The notes: a model not told the origin generated them from the sequence alone. Counted from the first letter of the stretch, positions 15,772 to 24,364 are shown. The stretch: 48,236 nt of DNA from JAZIHH01 sp036678685 (GCA_036678685.1 JAZIHH010000021.1:1-48236), one strand, 5' to 3'. Translations and numbers: made by a program.

Positions 15772-16785
15772 ATGGCGATCTTGGTGACCGGAGGCGCGGG
15801 ATATATCGGTAGTCACGCCTGTGTCGAGCTACTAGAGGCGGGTTACGAAATAATTGTCGTTGACAATCTGAGCAACAGCAAGGAAACAGCAGTAAAACGC
15901 GTGGCGGAGATTACGGGGAAGTCTTTTGCCTTTCATAAGATCGATCTTCTTGACGCGGCCGCCCTGGAAAACCTCTTTCGCACTTCGCAAATTGAGGCGG
16001 TGCTGCATTTTGCCGGGTTGAAAGCGGTCGGGGAATCGGTTATGTACCCCTTGCGGTATTACCGGAATAATATCATTGGCACCTTGAATCTTTGTGAAGT
16101 AATGAGTAAATACGGCGTGACCGACCTGGTTTTCAGCTCCTCGGCAACGGTCTACGGCAATCCGCCCCGGGTTCCGATTAGGGAGGATTTTCCGTTGTCG
16201 CCGGTCAATCCTTACGGCCGGACCAAGTTGATGATTGAAGAGATCCTCCGCGATTTGCACCGGGCCAATCCCGCCTGGAATATTGCGATCCTGCGTTACT
16301 TTAATCCCATCGGCGCCCATGAAAGCGGGCGCATCGGCGAGGATCCCAACGGTATCCCCAATAATCTTCTTCCTTATATTGCCCAAGTGGCCGTGGGGAA
16401 AAGAAAGGAGTTGCAGGTGTTCGGCAATGACTATCCCACCCCTGACGGGACAGGGATTAGAGACTATATCCACGTGGTGGATCTGGTCGAGGGGCATATC
16501 AAGGCCTTGGAAAAACTGCGTTCGTCGCCCGGGGTGGTCACCTATAACCTGGGAACGGGACGGGGGTACAGCGTGTTGGAAGTGGTGGCCGCTTTCGCGG
16601 AGGCTTGCGGCCGGGAAATCCCCTATCGGATTGTGGGGCGGCGCCCGGGCGATATCGCGGTTTGTTACGCGGAAACGGCCAAGGTGGAAAAGGAACTGGG
16701 CTGGAAAGCGCGGAGAGGGATCGCCGAGATGTGCGCCGACACCTGGCGCTGGCAGAGCAATAACCCCAATGGCTATGAGGAGTAA
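15772..16785 (+). CDS. galE: UDP-glucose/UDP-N-acetylglucosamine 4-epimerase
   Basis: A 337-residue short-chain dehydrogenase/reductase-fold epimerase of standard GalE length. The NAD-binding motif is TGGAGYIGSH at residues 6-15, the HFAGLKAVGES segment follows, and the catalytic triad is seen in FSSSATVYG (Ser/Thr) and PYGRTKLMIE (Tyr-x3-Lys). RYFNPIGAHESG and GTGIRDYIHV are family-typical. It interconverts UDP-glucose and UDP-galactose; many members also accept the N-acetyl forms. In this operon, after a hexosamine kinase and a nucleotidyltransferase, UDP-GlcNAc/UDP-GalNAc is a likely substrate. The gene starts 17 bases after its neighbour and has an AGGAGG 12 bases before ATG. Confidence 0.94.
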   Translation: MAILVTGGAGYIGSHACVELLEAGYEIIVVDNLSNSKETAVKRVAEITGKSFAFHKIDLLDAAALENLFRTSQIEAVLHFAGLKAVGESVMYPLRYYRNNIIGTLNLCEVMSKYGVTDLVFSSSATVYGNPPRVPIREDFPLSPVNPYGRTKLMIEEILRDLHRANPAWNIAILRYFNPIGAHESGRIGEDPNGIPNNLLPYIAQVAVGKRKELQVFGNDYPTPDGTGIRDYIHVVDLVEGHIKALEKLRSSPGVVTYNLGTGRGYSVLEVVAAFAEACGREIPYRIVGRRPGDIAVCYAETAKVEKELGWKARRGIAEMCADTWRWQSNNPNGYEE

Positions 16786-16790
16786 GACCA

Positions 16791-16820
16791 TTGACAGCTT
16801 GCGTCAAGGCATGGTATAAA
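16791..16820 (+). promoter_or_regulatory. Promoter upstream of the homocysteine methyltransferase gene
   Basis: TTGACA (16791-16796) and TATAAA (16815-16820) are separated by 18 bases, right after the galE stop codon. This would give a leader of about 100 bases before ATG 16931. Confidence 0.6.
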
Positions 16821-16895
16821 CCATGATATAAACAGGCCAAGAAGCAAGTTACGTAAAAGAGAGGGGAACCAAAGAGGAAAAAGAGAGGTGTGGTC

Positions 16896-16921
16896 GGGGC
16901 AGGCGGCCAGCCGCTTGCCCC
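16896..16921 (+). promoter_or_regulatory. GC-rich hairpin in the 5' leader, close to the start codon
   Basis: GGGGCAGGCGG (16896-16906) pairs with CCGCTTGCCCC (16911-16921), one G-U pair included, around a four-base loop CCAG. It ends 9 bases before ATG 16931, where a ribosome binding site would be expected and none is seen. It may limit translation. Confidence 0.5.
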
Positions 16922-16930
16922 GCAAAGCCG

Positions 16931-17809
16931 ATGAAACTGTTGGCGTTAATAGCGGACAAGGAAAAAGTACTTTTGTTGGATGGCGCCATGGGTACGCAAC
17001 TAGCCGAGGCCGGTCTGGAGATGGGCGGGCAAAACAATCTTACCCACCCGGAGGCGGTTTTGGCCGTGCACCGGCGGTATGCCGGGTGCGGGGTTGATCT
17101 GCTGATCACGAATACTTTGACCATGAACCGGGTTTATATTGAAACACACAAACTCGGCGTGGATGTGCGGGAGGTCAATCTGGCCGGGGCGCGGCTGGCC
17201 AGAGAAGCAGCCCGCGACGGCCAATATGTTTTGGGAGATATTAGTTCCACCGGTAAAATTCTGGCGCCGCTCGGGGAACTGCCGGAAGAAACCGCCCGTG
17301 CGGCCTTCCGGGAGCAGGCTGCCGTCTTGGCGGAAGGCGGGGTGGACGGGTTCATTATTGAGACCATGTTTAGCCTGCAGGAGGCTTTATGCGCCGTCCA
17401 AGCCTGCCAAGAGGCGGCCGCTCTGCCGGTCTTTGTTTCCATGGCCTTTATTACGGCGGAAAAGGGCGGGCGGACCATCATGGGCGACACGGCGGCCGCT
17501 TGCGCGCGCGCCCTGACTGAAGCCGGCGCCTCCGTGGTGGGGGTGAATTGCGGCGAAATAGATCCCTTCCAGACCGCGGCGATTGTGGCGAAAATGCGCG
17601 AAGCCTGCCCGCTGCCGGTTTTGGCCCAGCCGAATGCCGGCAAACCCCGGCTGGCAGGGGAGAAGACAGTCTTTGACATGTCCCCGGAAGACTTCGCCGC
17701 CGGTATAGAACGGTGTGTGGCTGCCGGCGCCCGGCTGGTGGGCGGGTGCTGTGGAACGTCCCCGGCGCATATCCGGGCGGCCGCCCGTGTGTTGGCGAAA
17801 AAAGCATAA
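16931..17809 (+). CDS. Homocysteine S-methyltransferase family protein
   Basis: A 292-residue TIM-barrel protein. The N-terminal motif LLLDGAMGTQLAEAGL, the ITNTLTMNR segment, the zinc-binding VGVNCG and the final GGCCGTSPAHIRA (two adjacent Cys) are the three conserved blocks of the homocysteine-binding domain of MetH and of MmuM/BhmT enzymes. The protein covers only that domain, so it would need a separate methyl donor: S-methylmethionine, a betaine, or a methylated corrinoid protein. No ribosome binding site is visible before ATG 16931, and a stable hairpin stands there instead. It has its own promoter after galE and a terminator after it, so it is probably a single-gene unit unrelated to the sugar genes. 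Confidence 0.9.
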   Translation: MKLLALIADKEKVLLLDGAMGTQLAEAGLEMGGQNNLTHPEAVLAVHRRYAGCGVDLLITNTLTMNRVYIETHKLGVDVREVNLAGARLAREAARDGQYVLGDISSTGKILAPLGELPEETARAAFREQAAVLAEGGVDGFIIETMFSLQEALCAVQACQEAAALPVFVSMAFITAEKGGRTIMGDTAAACARALTEAGASVVGVNCGEIDPFQTAAIVAKMREACPLPVLAQPNAGKPRLAGEKTVFDMSPEDFAAGIERCVAAGARLVGGCCGTSPAHIRAAARVLAKKA

Positions 17810-17889
17810 AGCTCTTTCTATCCCCGCGACCCCCGCGGGATCCCTTGGGATCTGTGACGGGGCAGGGGGAAGGGATAAAGGAGCGGTAA

Positions 17890-18105
17890 TCAAGGGTCTC
17901 CTCTTTGCCGGGAGACCCTTTTGCAATTGCCTGTAATGGCCGGGCGGCTGCTGCGGCCATGGTCATCCTCACAGACCACCCGGTATTTTCCGGGCGCGGG
18001 GTGGTAGAAGACGGTTTCCCCCGGGGCGGTGGTTCCCACCAGCACTCCGTCGACAAACTTTTTTTGCAGAGCCGGCGTTTCTTTTATAGTAATTTTCGGG
18101 GCCAT
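17890..18105 (-). CDS. Small protein of unknown function (71 residues)
   Basis: ATG 18105 on the minus strand has a strong GAGGAGG ribosome binding site 8-9 bases upstream, which is the main reason to believe the gene. The protein has no signal peptide or membrane segment. Its middle (KKFVDGVLVGTTAPGETV, then APGKYRVVCEDDHGRSS) has the beta-strand/glycine pattern of small immunoglobulin-like wall or penicillin-binding-protein C-terminal domains, with G-x-Y-R-V and D-x-x-G turns; this likeness is weak. The last codons run through the inverted repeat that terminates the convergent gene at 16931. On its own transcript there may be a terminator in the leader (18282-18309). The function is unknown. 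Confidence 0.6.
   Translation of the reverse strand: MAPKITIKETPALQKKFVDGVLVGTTAPGETVFYHPAPGKYRVVCEDDHGRSSRPAITGNCKRVSRQRGDP
17893..17922 (+). terminator. Terminator of the homocysteine methyltransferase gene
   Basis: AGGGTCTCC (17893-17901) pairs exactly with GGAGACCCT (17911-17919), and four T end the structure. It overlaps the 3' end of the convergent 71-residue gene. Confidence 0.7.
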
Positions 18106-18281
18106 GCTTTTCGCCTCCTCGTAAAGATATGAACAATTGGATATATAGGCAAAGGTAAGGGTCGCGTGTTTTGCTTTACTGATTTCGATACCGGAAAGAT
18201 ATTTTCCTGCATCTGGCAGGAAAATGACATTTGATGGCACGGACCGGAAAAATGTGTCTCTTGCCGGCGGGGCAATTTTGT

Positions 18282-18309
18282 AAAAAAAAAACGGGATGCA
18301 ACATCCCGT
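18282..18309 (-). terminator. Minus-strand intrinsic terminator in a leader or small RNA
   Basis: Read on the minus strand, ACGGGATG-TTG-CATCCCGT is followed by a run of ten T. It is a textbook terminator, but the only minus-strand gene nearby starts 177 bases further on, so it lies before that gene, not after one. Confidence 0.7.
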
Positions 18310-18600
18310 AGCGCCTCTTTGTTTCAACTCATTCTACGAAAAGGTCTTGTTTTGCGAAAAAGGCTGCCGGGGCTTCAACAAGAGCGGTTATGGGTTAAAC
18401 TGGGTATGGCCTTGACAAAATGAAAAACCACCGGTTTGCTTGGCTAAGCCCCGTCTTTTGCGGCAAGAAAAATTACTAATCCGCTGACAGGCAGGTTTTT
18501 TTATGGAATTTCTGCCTATAAAAACAAAAAAAGAAGGTAATTAGGACCGGTGGCGCGAATAAATAGAGGAATTATTTTACGTAAAGGAGTGGGTGATCTT
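18310..18600. other. Non-coding region before the GH94 gene
   Basis: No protein is supported here. There is a TTGACA at 18412 without a good partner, a hairpin with arms AGGCAG (18489-18494) and CTGCCT (18512-18517) whose loop contains a T run, and an A-rich stretch before 18545. The region must hold the promoter of the GH94 gene and the start of whatever transcript ends at the minus-strand terminator 18282-18309. Confidence 0.4.
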
Positions 18601-20958
18601 ATGCGGTACGGATATTTTGACGATGCGCGGGCGGAATACGTCATTGAACGGCCTGATACGCCCATGTCCTGGATCAATTACCTGGGTACGGCGGATTATT
18701 GCGGTATCATCTCGAACAACGCCGCCGGTTATTCTTTTTACCGTTCGGCGAAGAGCGGGAGGCTTTTACGGTTTCGTTTCAACAGTATTCCCATGGACCG
18801 GCCGGGCCGTTATATTTACCTGCGGGACAATGCCGACGGCGATTACTGGTCCGCCACCTGGCAGCCGGTGGCGAAACCCTTGGACCAGTACCGGATAGTT
18901 TGCCGGCACGGTCTGGGTTATACCAGGTTTGAAAGTGAGTACAAGGGAATAAGAACCAATTACCGGGTTTTCGTACCGGTTGACCGTCCGCTCGAACTTT
19001 GGGAACTGGAGGTGGAGAACCTTTCCGGACGGGAACGGGATATATCTCTTTTTCCTTATGCCGAATGGTGTTTTTGGCGCATGGATCAGGATCTCACCAA
19101 CTTCCAGTATATTCTTTATACCTGCCGCATGAGTTATCACGACGGTATCATCGATTACACCCTCCGGTGGCCCGGCGGAGAGGAAGAGAAGGCCTTTATG
19201 GCTTCCCTTCTTCCGGTGGTAAGTTTCGACACCGACCGGGAGGTTTTTATCGGCAATTACCGGCATGAGGGAACGCCCATCGCCGTGGAAAAAGGGGTTT
19301 GCAGCGGTTCGATTGCCATCGGTGGCAATCCTTGCGGGGTTTTACAAAACCGGTTTACTTTGGCCCCGGGCAGCAAACAGCGGGCGCTTTTCATCGTGGG
19401 GATCGGTGAGGCCCGGGTCGCCGGGCGGGAGGCGTGCGAGTATTATGCCGCCGGCGGGGTGGAAAAAGACTTTGCCGCTTTGCAGAAATACTGGCGGGCC
19501 CGTCTGGACAAATACCGGTGCCGGACTCCTTCGCCGCTGGTTGACTCGATGGTGAATATTTGGAACCAGTACCAGTGTCATACCACCTTTAACTGGTCGC
19601 GTTCCGCCTCCTTTAATGAGGCCGGGGGCCGGGACGGTCTGGGTTACCGGGATACCAACCAGGATACCTTGGGCGTGGTTCACGCCATCCCCGCTTTGGT
19701 CCGGGCGAAACTGGTTGATCTCCTTAAAGGCCAACTGGCCGAGGGGTATGCCATGCACATTGTCCAGCCCTTGGAGTGGCGGCAGGGACCCCATAACCGG
19801 CCGGAACCGGGACGGATTTTTTCCGATGATCACCTCTGGCTCTTGTTGTCGGTTACCGCTTATCTTAAGGAAACCGGCGATTTTGCCTTCCTCGAAGAAA
19901 AGGTGGCTTTTGCCGATCAAGATGAAGCTACCGTTTATGAGCATCTCCGGCGGGCCCTTGAGTTTTCCTGGGAAAAACGGGGTCTCCACGGCCTTTTGCT
20001 GGGTTTGGCAGCCGACTGGAACGACTGCATTAACCTGAAGGGCAAGGGAGAAAGTATTTGGACCACTTTCCTTTATTACCGGGCGTTGACTGAATTTATC
20101 GAACTGGCAAAGCGGACGGGACGTGAAGAGGATGTACGGGTTTTTGAAGAGCGCCGGCGCACGATTAAGGAAAATCTGGATACTTACGCCTGGGACGGCG
20201 AATGGTTTCTCCGCGGCTATCTCGACAGCGGGCGGAAACTGGGCAGCCGCGAGAGCGAGCAGTCGAAGATCTTTGTCAACAGCCAAACCTGGGCGGTGTT
20301 TTCCGGGGCGACCGACCCGGAAAAAGGCCGGATTGCCATGGACAGTGTCCATAAGCACCTGGCTACGGAGCATGGCGTGGTTTTGAACAGGCCTGCTTAC
20401 CGCGAGACGGACAACGAGATCGGGGCGATCACCAGTTTCCCGCCGGGACTGAAGGAAAACGCCGGGATTTTCTGCCACACCAATACCTGGGCGGTGATTG
20501 CCGAATGTCTCCTGGGCCGGGGTGACCGGGCTTTTGCTCTTTACCTTTCCTTCCTTCCCGCCGCCAAAAACGAGCGGGCCGATCTTTATACAATGGAACC
20601 TTATGTGTACGCCCAGTTTATCACCGGTGACGAACACCCGTACCATTTCGGCCGGGCCCGCAATTCCTGGTTAACAGGGACCGCCTCCTGGAGTTTTGTG
20701 GCTGTTTCCCAATATATTCTGGGGGTACGCCCGGAATATGACGGCCTGCGCGTCGACCCCTGTATCCCGGCCGACTGGGAAGGCTTTGAGGTAATGAGAA
20801 TTTACCGCGGAAAGACCTTTCATATTAAAGTCCGGAATCCGCGGCGGGCGGGCTACGGAGTGACCGAACTTAAAGTCAACGGGGAAGTCGTCCCGGGGAA
20901 TTTAATCCGGCATGAAATGGCCAAAGCCGAGAACGAAGTGGAAGTGGTGCTGGGCTGA
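18601..20958 (+). CDS. GH94-family disaccharide phosphorylase
   Basis: A 785-residue protein, about the length of cellobiose phosphorylases. ATG 18601 is chosen since MRYGYFDDARAEYVI matches the family start and AAAGGAG is 11 bases upstream; a GTG at 18550 is less likely. Conserved blocks include GGYSFYRS-like GYSFYRSAKSGRLLRFRFNS, IWNQYQCHTTFNWSRSAS, GLGYRDTNQD (phosphate/sugar site), AADWNDC with the catalytic acid Asp, ENAGIFCHTNTWA and NSWLTGTASW. There is no signal peptide, so it acts in the cytoplasm. The enzyme splits a beta-linked disaccharide with phosphate to give an alpha-sugar-1-phosphate. From sequence it is nearest to cellobiose phosphorylase as I recall it; the nearby hexosamine kinase genes make chitobiose an alternative. 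Confidence 0.9.
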   Translation: MRYGYFDDARAEYVIERPDTPMSWINYLGTADYCGIISNNAAGYSFYRSAKSGRLLRFRFNSIPMDRPGRYIYLRDNADGDYWSATWQPVAKPLDQYRIVCRHGLGYTRFESEYKGIRTNYRVFVPVDRPLELWELEVENLSGRERDISLFPYAEWCFWRMDQDLTNFQYILYTCRMSYHDGIIDYTLRWPGGEEEKAFMASLLPVVSFDTDREVFIGNYRHEGTPIAVEKGVCSGSIAIGGNPCGVLQNRFTLAPGSKQRALFIVGIGEARVAGREACEYYAAGGVEKDFAALQKYWRARLDKYRCRTPSPLVDSMVNIWNQYQCHTTFNWSRSASFNEAGGRDGLGYRDTNQDTLGVVHAIPALVRAKLVDLLKGQLAEGYAMHIVQPLEWRQGPHNRPEPGRIFSDDHLWLLLSVTAYLKETGDFAFLEEKVAFADQDEATVYEHLRRALEFSWEKRGLHGLLLGLAADWNDCINLKGKGESIWTTFLYYRALTEFIELAKRTGREEDVRVFEERRRTIKENLDTYAWDGEWFLRGYLDSGRKLGSRESEQSKIFVNSQTWAVFSGATDPEKGRIAMDSVHKHLATEHGVVLNRPAYRETDNEIGAITSFPPGLKENAGIFCHTNTWAVIAECLLGRGDRAFALYLSFLPAAKNERADLYTMEPYVYAQFITGDEHPYHFGRARNSWLTGTASWSFVAVSQYILGVRPEYDGLRVDPCIPADWEGFEVMRIYRGKTFHIKVRNPRRAGYGVTELKVNGEVVPGNLIRHEMAKAENEVEVVLG

Positions 20959-21199
20959 CCGGCGTCCGGGTTTTACCCTGCTTTTATGTAAAAAGTATAT
21001 TGCGCGGATCTTAAAGATTGCCTTTTGTCCAAAAATCACATCCACCGCAAGGATTTTATTGCCGGTTTAGCGAAGTTATAATGTTATATTAGGCCTGCTT
21101 CAGCCTGCCCGGCGGATCCTGCAGGGTTCAGAACCTTCAGGACCAAGAAGGTTGGGGCGGGCATTTGCCGATCTGCGGTAAAAAAAGGAGGAATCTTTG

Positions 21200-22483
21200 T
21201 TGACCAAGCCTTATAACCCGTATGAAACAGCACAAAGACAGTTTGACGCCGTGGCCGATTTAATCGGTTTGGATCAGGGGATGCGGGAATTTTTACGCCG
21301 GCCGATGCGGGAGTATCATTTTACCATCCCTGTCCGGATGGACAACGGTGAAGTGAAGGTTTTCCAGGGTTTCCGGGTACAACATAATGACGCCCGGGGA
21401 CCGGCCAAAGGGGGTATCCGTTTTCATCCCGACGAAACAGCGGACACCGTCCGTGCTTTGGCCATGTGGATGACCTGGAAGTGTTCGGTGGTGGACATTC
21501 CTTTGGGCGGCGCCAAGGGCGGAATCGTATGTGACCCCCGGCGTTTAAGCGAAGGGGAACAGGAACGCCTTTGCCGCGGCTATGTCAGACAACTGGCCAA
21601 AAACCTCGGGCCTTGGCTTGACGTCCCGGCGCCGGATGTGATGAGCAAGGCCCAGCATATGCTTTGGATGCTGGACGAGTACGAGCAAATTGTTGGTGGG
21701 AGATATCCCGGGTTTATCACGGGAAAGCCGGTGGGTATGGGCGGCTCGCTGGGAAGAACCGAAGCCACCGGTTTTGGACTGATTTTCATCCTCCGGGAAG
21801 CGCTGCGGGAATTAGAGATCAAACTTGATGAAACCACCGCCAGCATTCAGGGGTTTGGCAATGTGGCCCAGCATGCGGCCAAGAAATACCAGGAACTGGG
21901 CGGTACGGTTGTCGCCGTTTCCTGTTGGGACCATCATGACCAAAAAGCCTATACCTTCCGGAAAAAAGACGGGGTGGACGTGGAAGAACTTATGGGGATA
22001 ACCGGCGTGTACGGAGATATTGACAAGGACAAGGCCCGGGATCTGGGTTACGAGCTTTTACCGGGAGATTGCTGGTTGGAGCAGGAAGTGGATATTCTCA
22101 TCCCCGCGGCGTTGGAAAACCAAATCACCGGCGAAAATGTCCAAAAGATAAGCGGGTCGGTGAAGGTCATCGCCGAGGGCGCCAACGGGCCCACCACGCC
22201 CGAAGCGGATGAAGTGATAAAAGCGAGAAAGATCTTTGTCCTTCCGGATTTCCTGGCCAATGCCGGCGGCGTTACCTGCAGTTATTTTGAGCAGGTCCAG
22301 TCGAATATGAATTATTACTGGGAGAAGGAGGAGGTTTTGGCAAAACTGGACACCAAAATGACCGCCGCTTATGCCGGGGTCAGCAGTTTGGCGCGGGAGA
22401 AAAAAGTGTATATGCGGGACGCCGCGTATATGATCGCCATCGACCGGGTGGCCCGGGCCGTCAGGAGCCGCGGTTGGGTGTAA
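21200..22483 (+). CDS. gdhA: Glu/Leu/Phe/Val dehydrogenase, probably glutamate dehydrogenase
   Basis: A 427-residue protein. AAGGAGGAA precedes two adjacent TTG codons (21197 and 21200); 21200 has the better spacing of 8. Glutamate-binding motifs are clear: GPAKGGIRFHP with the substrate Lys, VDIPLGGAKGGI with the catalytic Lys, and PAPDVMSKAQHMLWMLDEYE. The Rossmann domain has IQGFGNVAQHAAKKYQELGG, and LPDFLANAGGVTCSYFEQVQ is the family C-terminal block. Length fits hexameric NAD-type GdhA/RocG. It interconverts glutamate with 2-oxoglutarate and ammonia, which would suit a cell releasing ammonia from amino sugars or peptides. It stands alone between its own leader and a strong terminator. 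Confidence 0.93.
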   Translation: MTKPYNPYETAQRQFDAVADLIGLDQGMREFLRRPMREYHFTIPVRMDNGEVKVFQGFRVQHNDARGPAKGGIRFHPDETADTVRALAMWMTWKCSVVDIPLGGAKGGIVCDPRRLSEGEQERLCRGYVRQLAKNLGPWLDVPAPDVMSKAQHMLWMLDEYEQIVGGRYPGFITGKPVGMGGSLGRTEATGFGLIFILREALRELEIKLDETTASIQGFGNVAQHAAKKYQELGGTVVAVSCWDHHDQKAYTFRKKDGVDVEELMGITGVYGDIDKDKARDLGYELLPGDCWLEQEVDILIPAALENQITGENVQKISGSVKVIAEGANGPTTPEADEVIKARKIFVLPDFLANAGGVTCSYFEQVQSNMNYYWEKEEVLAKLDTKMTAAYAGVSSLAREKKVYMRDAAYMIAIDRVARAVRSRGWV

Positions 22484-22559
22484 AGGGCAAACTCCGGAAA
22501 AAAGGAAACGGGCGCCCAAACAGCAGGAAAAACCGGTCCAACCGGGAAAGGAATTTCGG

Positions 22560-22585
22560 GCCGCCGGGGAGGCGGCTCTTTTTTT
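22560..22585 (+). terminator. Terminator of the glutamate dehydrogenase gene
   Basis: GCCGCC (22560-22565) pairs with GGCGGC (22571-22576) and is followed by TCTTTTTTT. Confidence 0.9.
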
Positions 22586-22599
22586 ATGCTTTTTATATT

Positions 22600-23154
22600 A
22601 TGGACATTAAAACCATGAAAACCCTATTGAAGAAAGGATTAAATGCCTGGAAATTCACTAGAGGGTTAACCTACAGTATGCTCGAACATCTTACGGTCGA
22701 ACAGTTAGTTACCCCCTTTCCCCGTCCTGTTTATGACACGTTTGGCAAACATTTTCAAGAGTTGGGCGCCGTTCAAGAAGCTTATTTGGATGCAATGAAA
22801 ACAGGGAGGTTAGATTTTGCCAAGTTCAATTTTCAAATCGATGAAGAGTTAGTTAAAAGCAAGACGGCTCTTAGAAGGTATCTCGAAAGTGTTGACAATA
22901 TGACGGAAGAGTTCCTGACCAATGAGTTGGAAAACGTAGTGAAAAGTATTGACTGGGGATTGCCTGATAATCCGAGTCTGGTTGAGCATCTTAACTTATT
23001 GAATCAGCATGAGACTTTGCATCATGGCCAGTTCGTAGCATACTGCTATTTGTTAAACATTAAATTTCCAGAACCCTGGCCTGAAGTATGGGGACTGCCT
23101 GCCAATGATGATTCCTCCGTTATGAACTGGATGCAGAATTGGAAAAAGAATTAA
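22600..23154 (+). CDS. DinB-superfamily protein
   Basis: A 184-residue helical protein. ATG 22600 and ATG 22615 are both possible; neither has a clear ribosome binding site. The helical segments and the late LLNQHETLHHGQFVAYCYLL motif, with clustered His residues for metal binding, match the DinB/YfiT four-helix bundle, and the N-terminal TYSMLEHLTVEQLVTPFPRP resembles the first helix of the family. DinB-type proteins include thiol-dependent transferases (bacillithiol or mycothiol S-transferases) and proteins of unknown role. The gene begins only 15 bases after the gdh terminator, so its promoter must overlap that terminator or its expression relies on read-through. Confidence 0.75.
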   Translation: MDIKTMKTLLKKGLNAWKFTRGLTYSMLEHLTVEQLVTPFPRPVYDTFGKHFQELGAVQEAYLDAMKTGRLDFAKFNFQIDEELVKSKTALRRYLESVDNMTEEFLTNELENVVKSIDWGLPDNPSLVEHLNLLNQHETLHHGQFVAYCYLLNIKFPEPWPEVWGLPANDDSSVMNWMQNWKKN

Positions 23155-23325
23155 ACATCGTTAAATTCTTATTGCTCAAAGTTTTGTGGCAGGGGGCTAC
23201 TCCGGATAATACGGTTGCATGTGGTGAATATTATATGAAGAAATTTTTCGATTTCTCAACGAGAAACAGCGCATATTTGCACGGGGCAACCCAGGATAAA
23301 CTTTCCAGAAAAAAGGGGATGAAAT

Positions 23326-24330
23326 ATGCAAACCTTACCGCCCAACCCCAACCGGGAGGTCAATTATGAAGGCAAAAACCTTAAAGAGATCTGGCTGGCC
23401 GGAGGTTGTTTCTGGGGCGTTGAAGCCTATTTCCGCCGTGTTTACGGCGTAGCCGAAACAACCGTCGGCTATGCCAATGGAAAAACGAAAAAACCTACGT
23501 ATGAAGAGGTCTGTTCCGGTAATACCGGGTATGCGGAAACCGTACTTGTACGGTATGATCCGCAAACGGTATCCTTAGCGACCCTTTTGCGTCATTTTTT
23601 CCGCATTATTGATCCCACCACCCGCAACCGCCAGGGGAATGACCGGGGTACGCAATATCGTTCCGGTATCTATTACCGAAACGAGGAGGATTTACCGGTT
23701 ATTCGTTCTATCCTCGAGGAGACGCAAGAACAACATAATAGCCCGGTTGTCACCGAAGTTCTACCCCTTGCCAATTTTTACCCGGCTGAAGAATATCACC
23801 AAGATTATCTGGAAAAGAATCCGGAAGGATATTGTCATATTGACTTTGGCTTGTTGAAAAATAGCGATCCGGTTTTCGTAAATCCTTTGGCATACCAAAA
23901 ACCCGAACCAGAGAAGCTTAAAAAAACGCTTTCGGATCTCCAATACTCCGTAACCCAGCTTAACGCCACCGAACCGCCATTCCACAATGCCTACTGGGAT
24001 AACCATGAACCCGGTTTATACGTGGATGTGGTAACCGGTGAACCTCTGTTCAGCTCCAAGGATAAATTCGATTCCGGCTCCGGCCGGCCCAGTTTTACTA
24101 AGCCCATTGTGCCTGAGGTCGTGACCTACCATAATGATTATAGTTCCGGTACAGAACAGGTCGAAACGAGGAGTCGGGTTGGCGACTCCCACCTGGGTCA
24201 TGTTTTTAACGACGGTCCCGTGGACAAAGGCGGCCGGCGTTTCTGTATCAACAGCGCAGCTCTTCGCTTTATTCCCCTGGCCGAGATGGAGAAAGCAGGG
24301 TACGGCGCGTTTATTCCGCTGGTAAAGTAG
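23326..24330 (+). CDS. msrAB: MsrA-MsrB fusion, peptide methionine sulfoxide reductase
   Basis: A 334-residue two-domain protein. Residues 20-180 are MsrA with the catalytic motif AGGCFWGVEAYF, followed by GYANG and PAEEYHQDYLEKNP. Residues 195-334 are MsrB with GLYVDVVTGEPLFSSKDKFD, SGRPSF and RRFCINSAALRF, whose Cys is the catalytic one. The zinc-binding CxxC pairs of many MsrB proteins are absent, and SGSG replaces the usual SGCG, so the recycling cysteine is missing or elsewhere. MsrA reduces the S and MsrB the R form of methionine sulfoxide. There is no signal peptide, so it repairs cytoplasmic proteins. It lies alone after the DinB-like gene with 171 bases between. Confidence 0.95.
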   Translation: MQTLPPNPNREVNYEGKNLKEIWLAGGCFWGVEAYFRRVYGVAETTVGYANGKTKKPTYEEVCSGNTGYAETVLVRYDPQTVSLATLLRHFFRIIDPTTRNRQGNDRGTQYRSGIYYRNEEDLPVIRSILEETQEQHNSPVVTEVLPLANFYPAEEYHQDYLEKNPEGYCHIDFGLLKNSDPVFVNPLAYQKPEPEKLKKTLSDLQYSVTQLNATEPPFHNAYWDNHEPGLYVDVVTGEPLFSSKDKFDSGSGRPSFTKPIVPEVVTYHNDYSSGTEQVETRSRVGDSHLGHVFNDGPVDKGGRRFCINSAALRFIPLAEMEKAGYGAFIPLVK

Positions 24331-24364
24331 GGAGGTTTACCGGAGACCTTAATTACCGAAGCAG

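Noticed and set aside
16821..16930. SAM riboswitch before the homocysteine methyltransferase gene
   Set aside because: I looked for the conserved SAM-I core (AGAGGTGGAGGG-like and the kink-turn) and saw only AGAGAGGTG; not enough.
18106..18327. N-terminal extension of the small minus-strand gene to 18327
   Set aside because: The first 74 codons cross the minus-strand terminator at 18282-18309 and precede the excellent ribosome binding site of ATG 18105.
23139..23369. Open frame of 76 codons between the DinB-like gene and msrAB
   Set aside because: Overlaps both genes, no family features, and msrAB has its own well-placed start.
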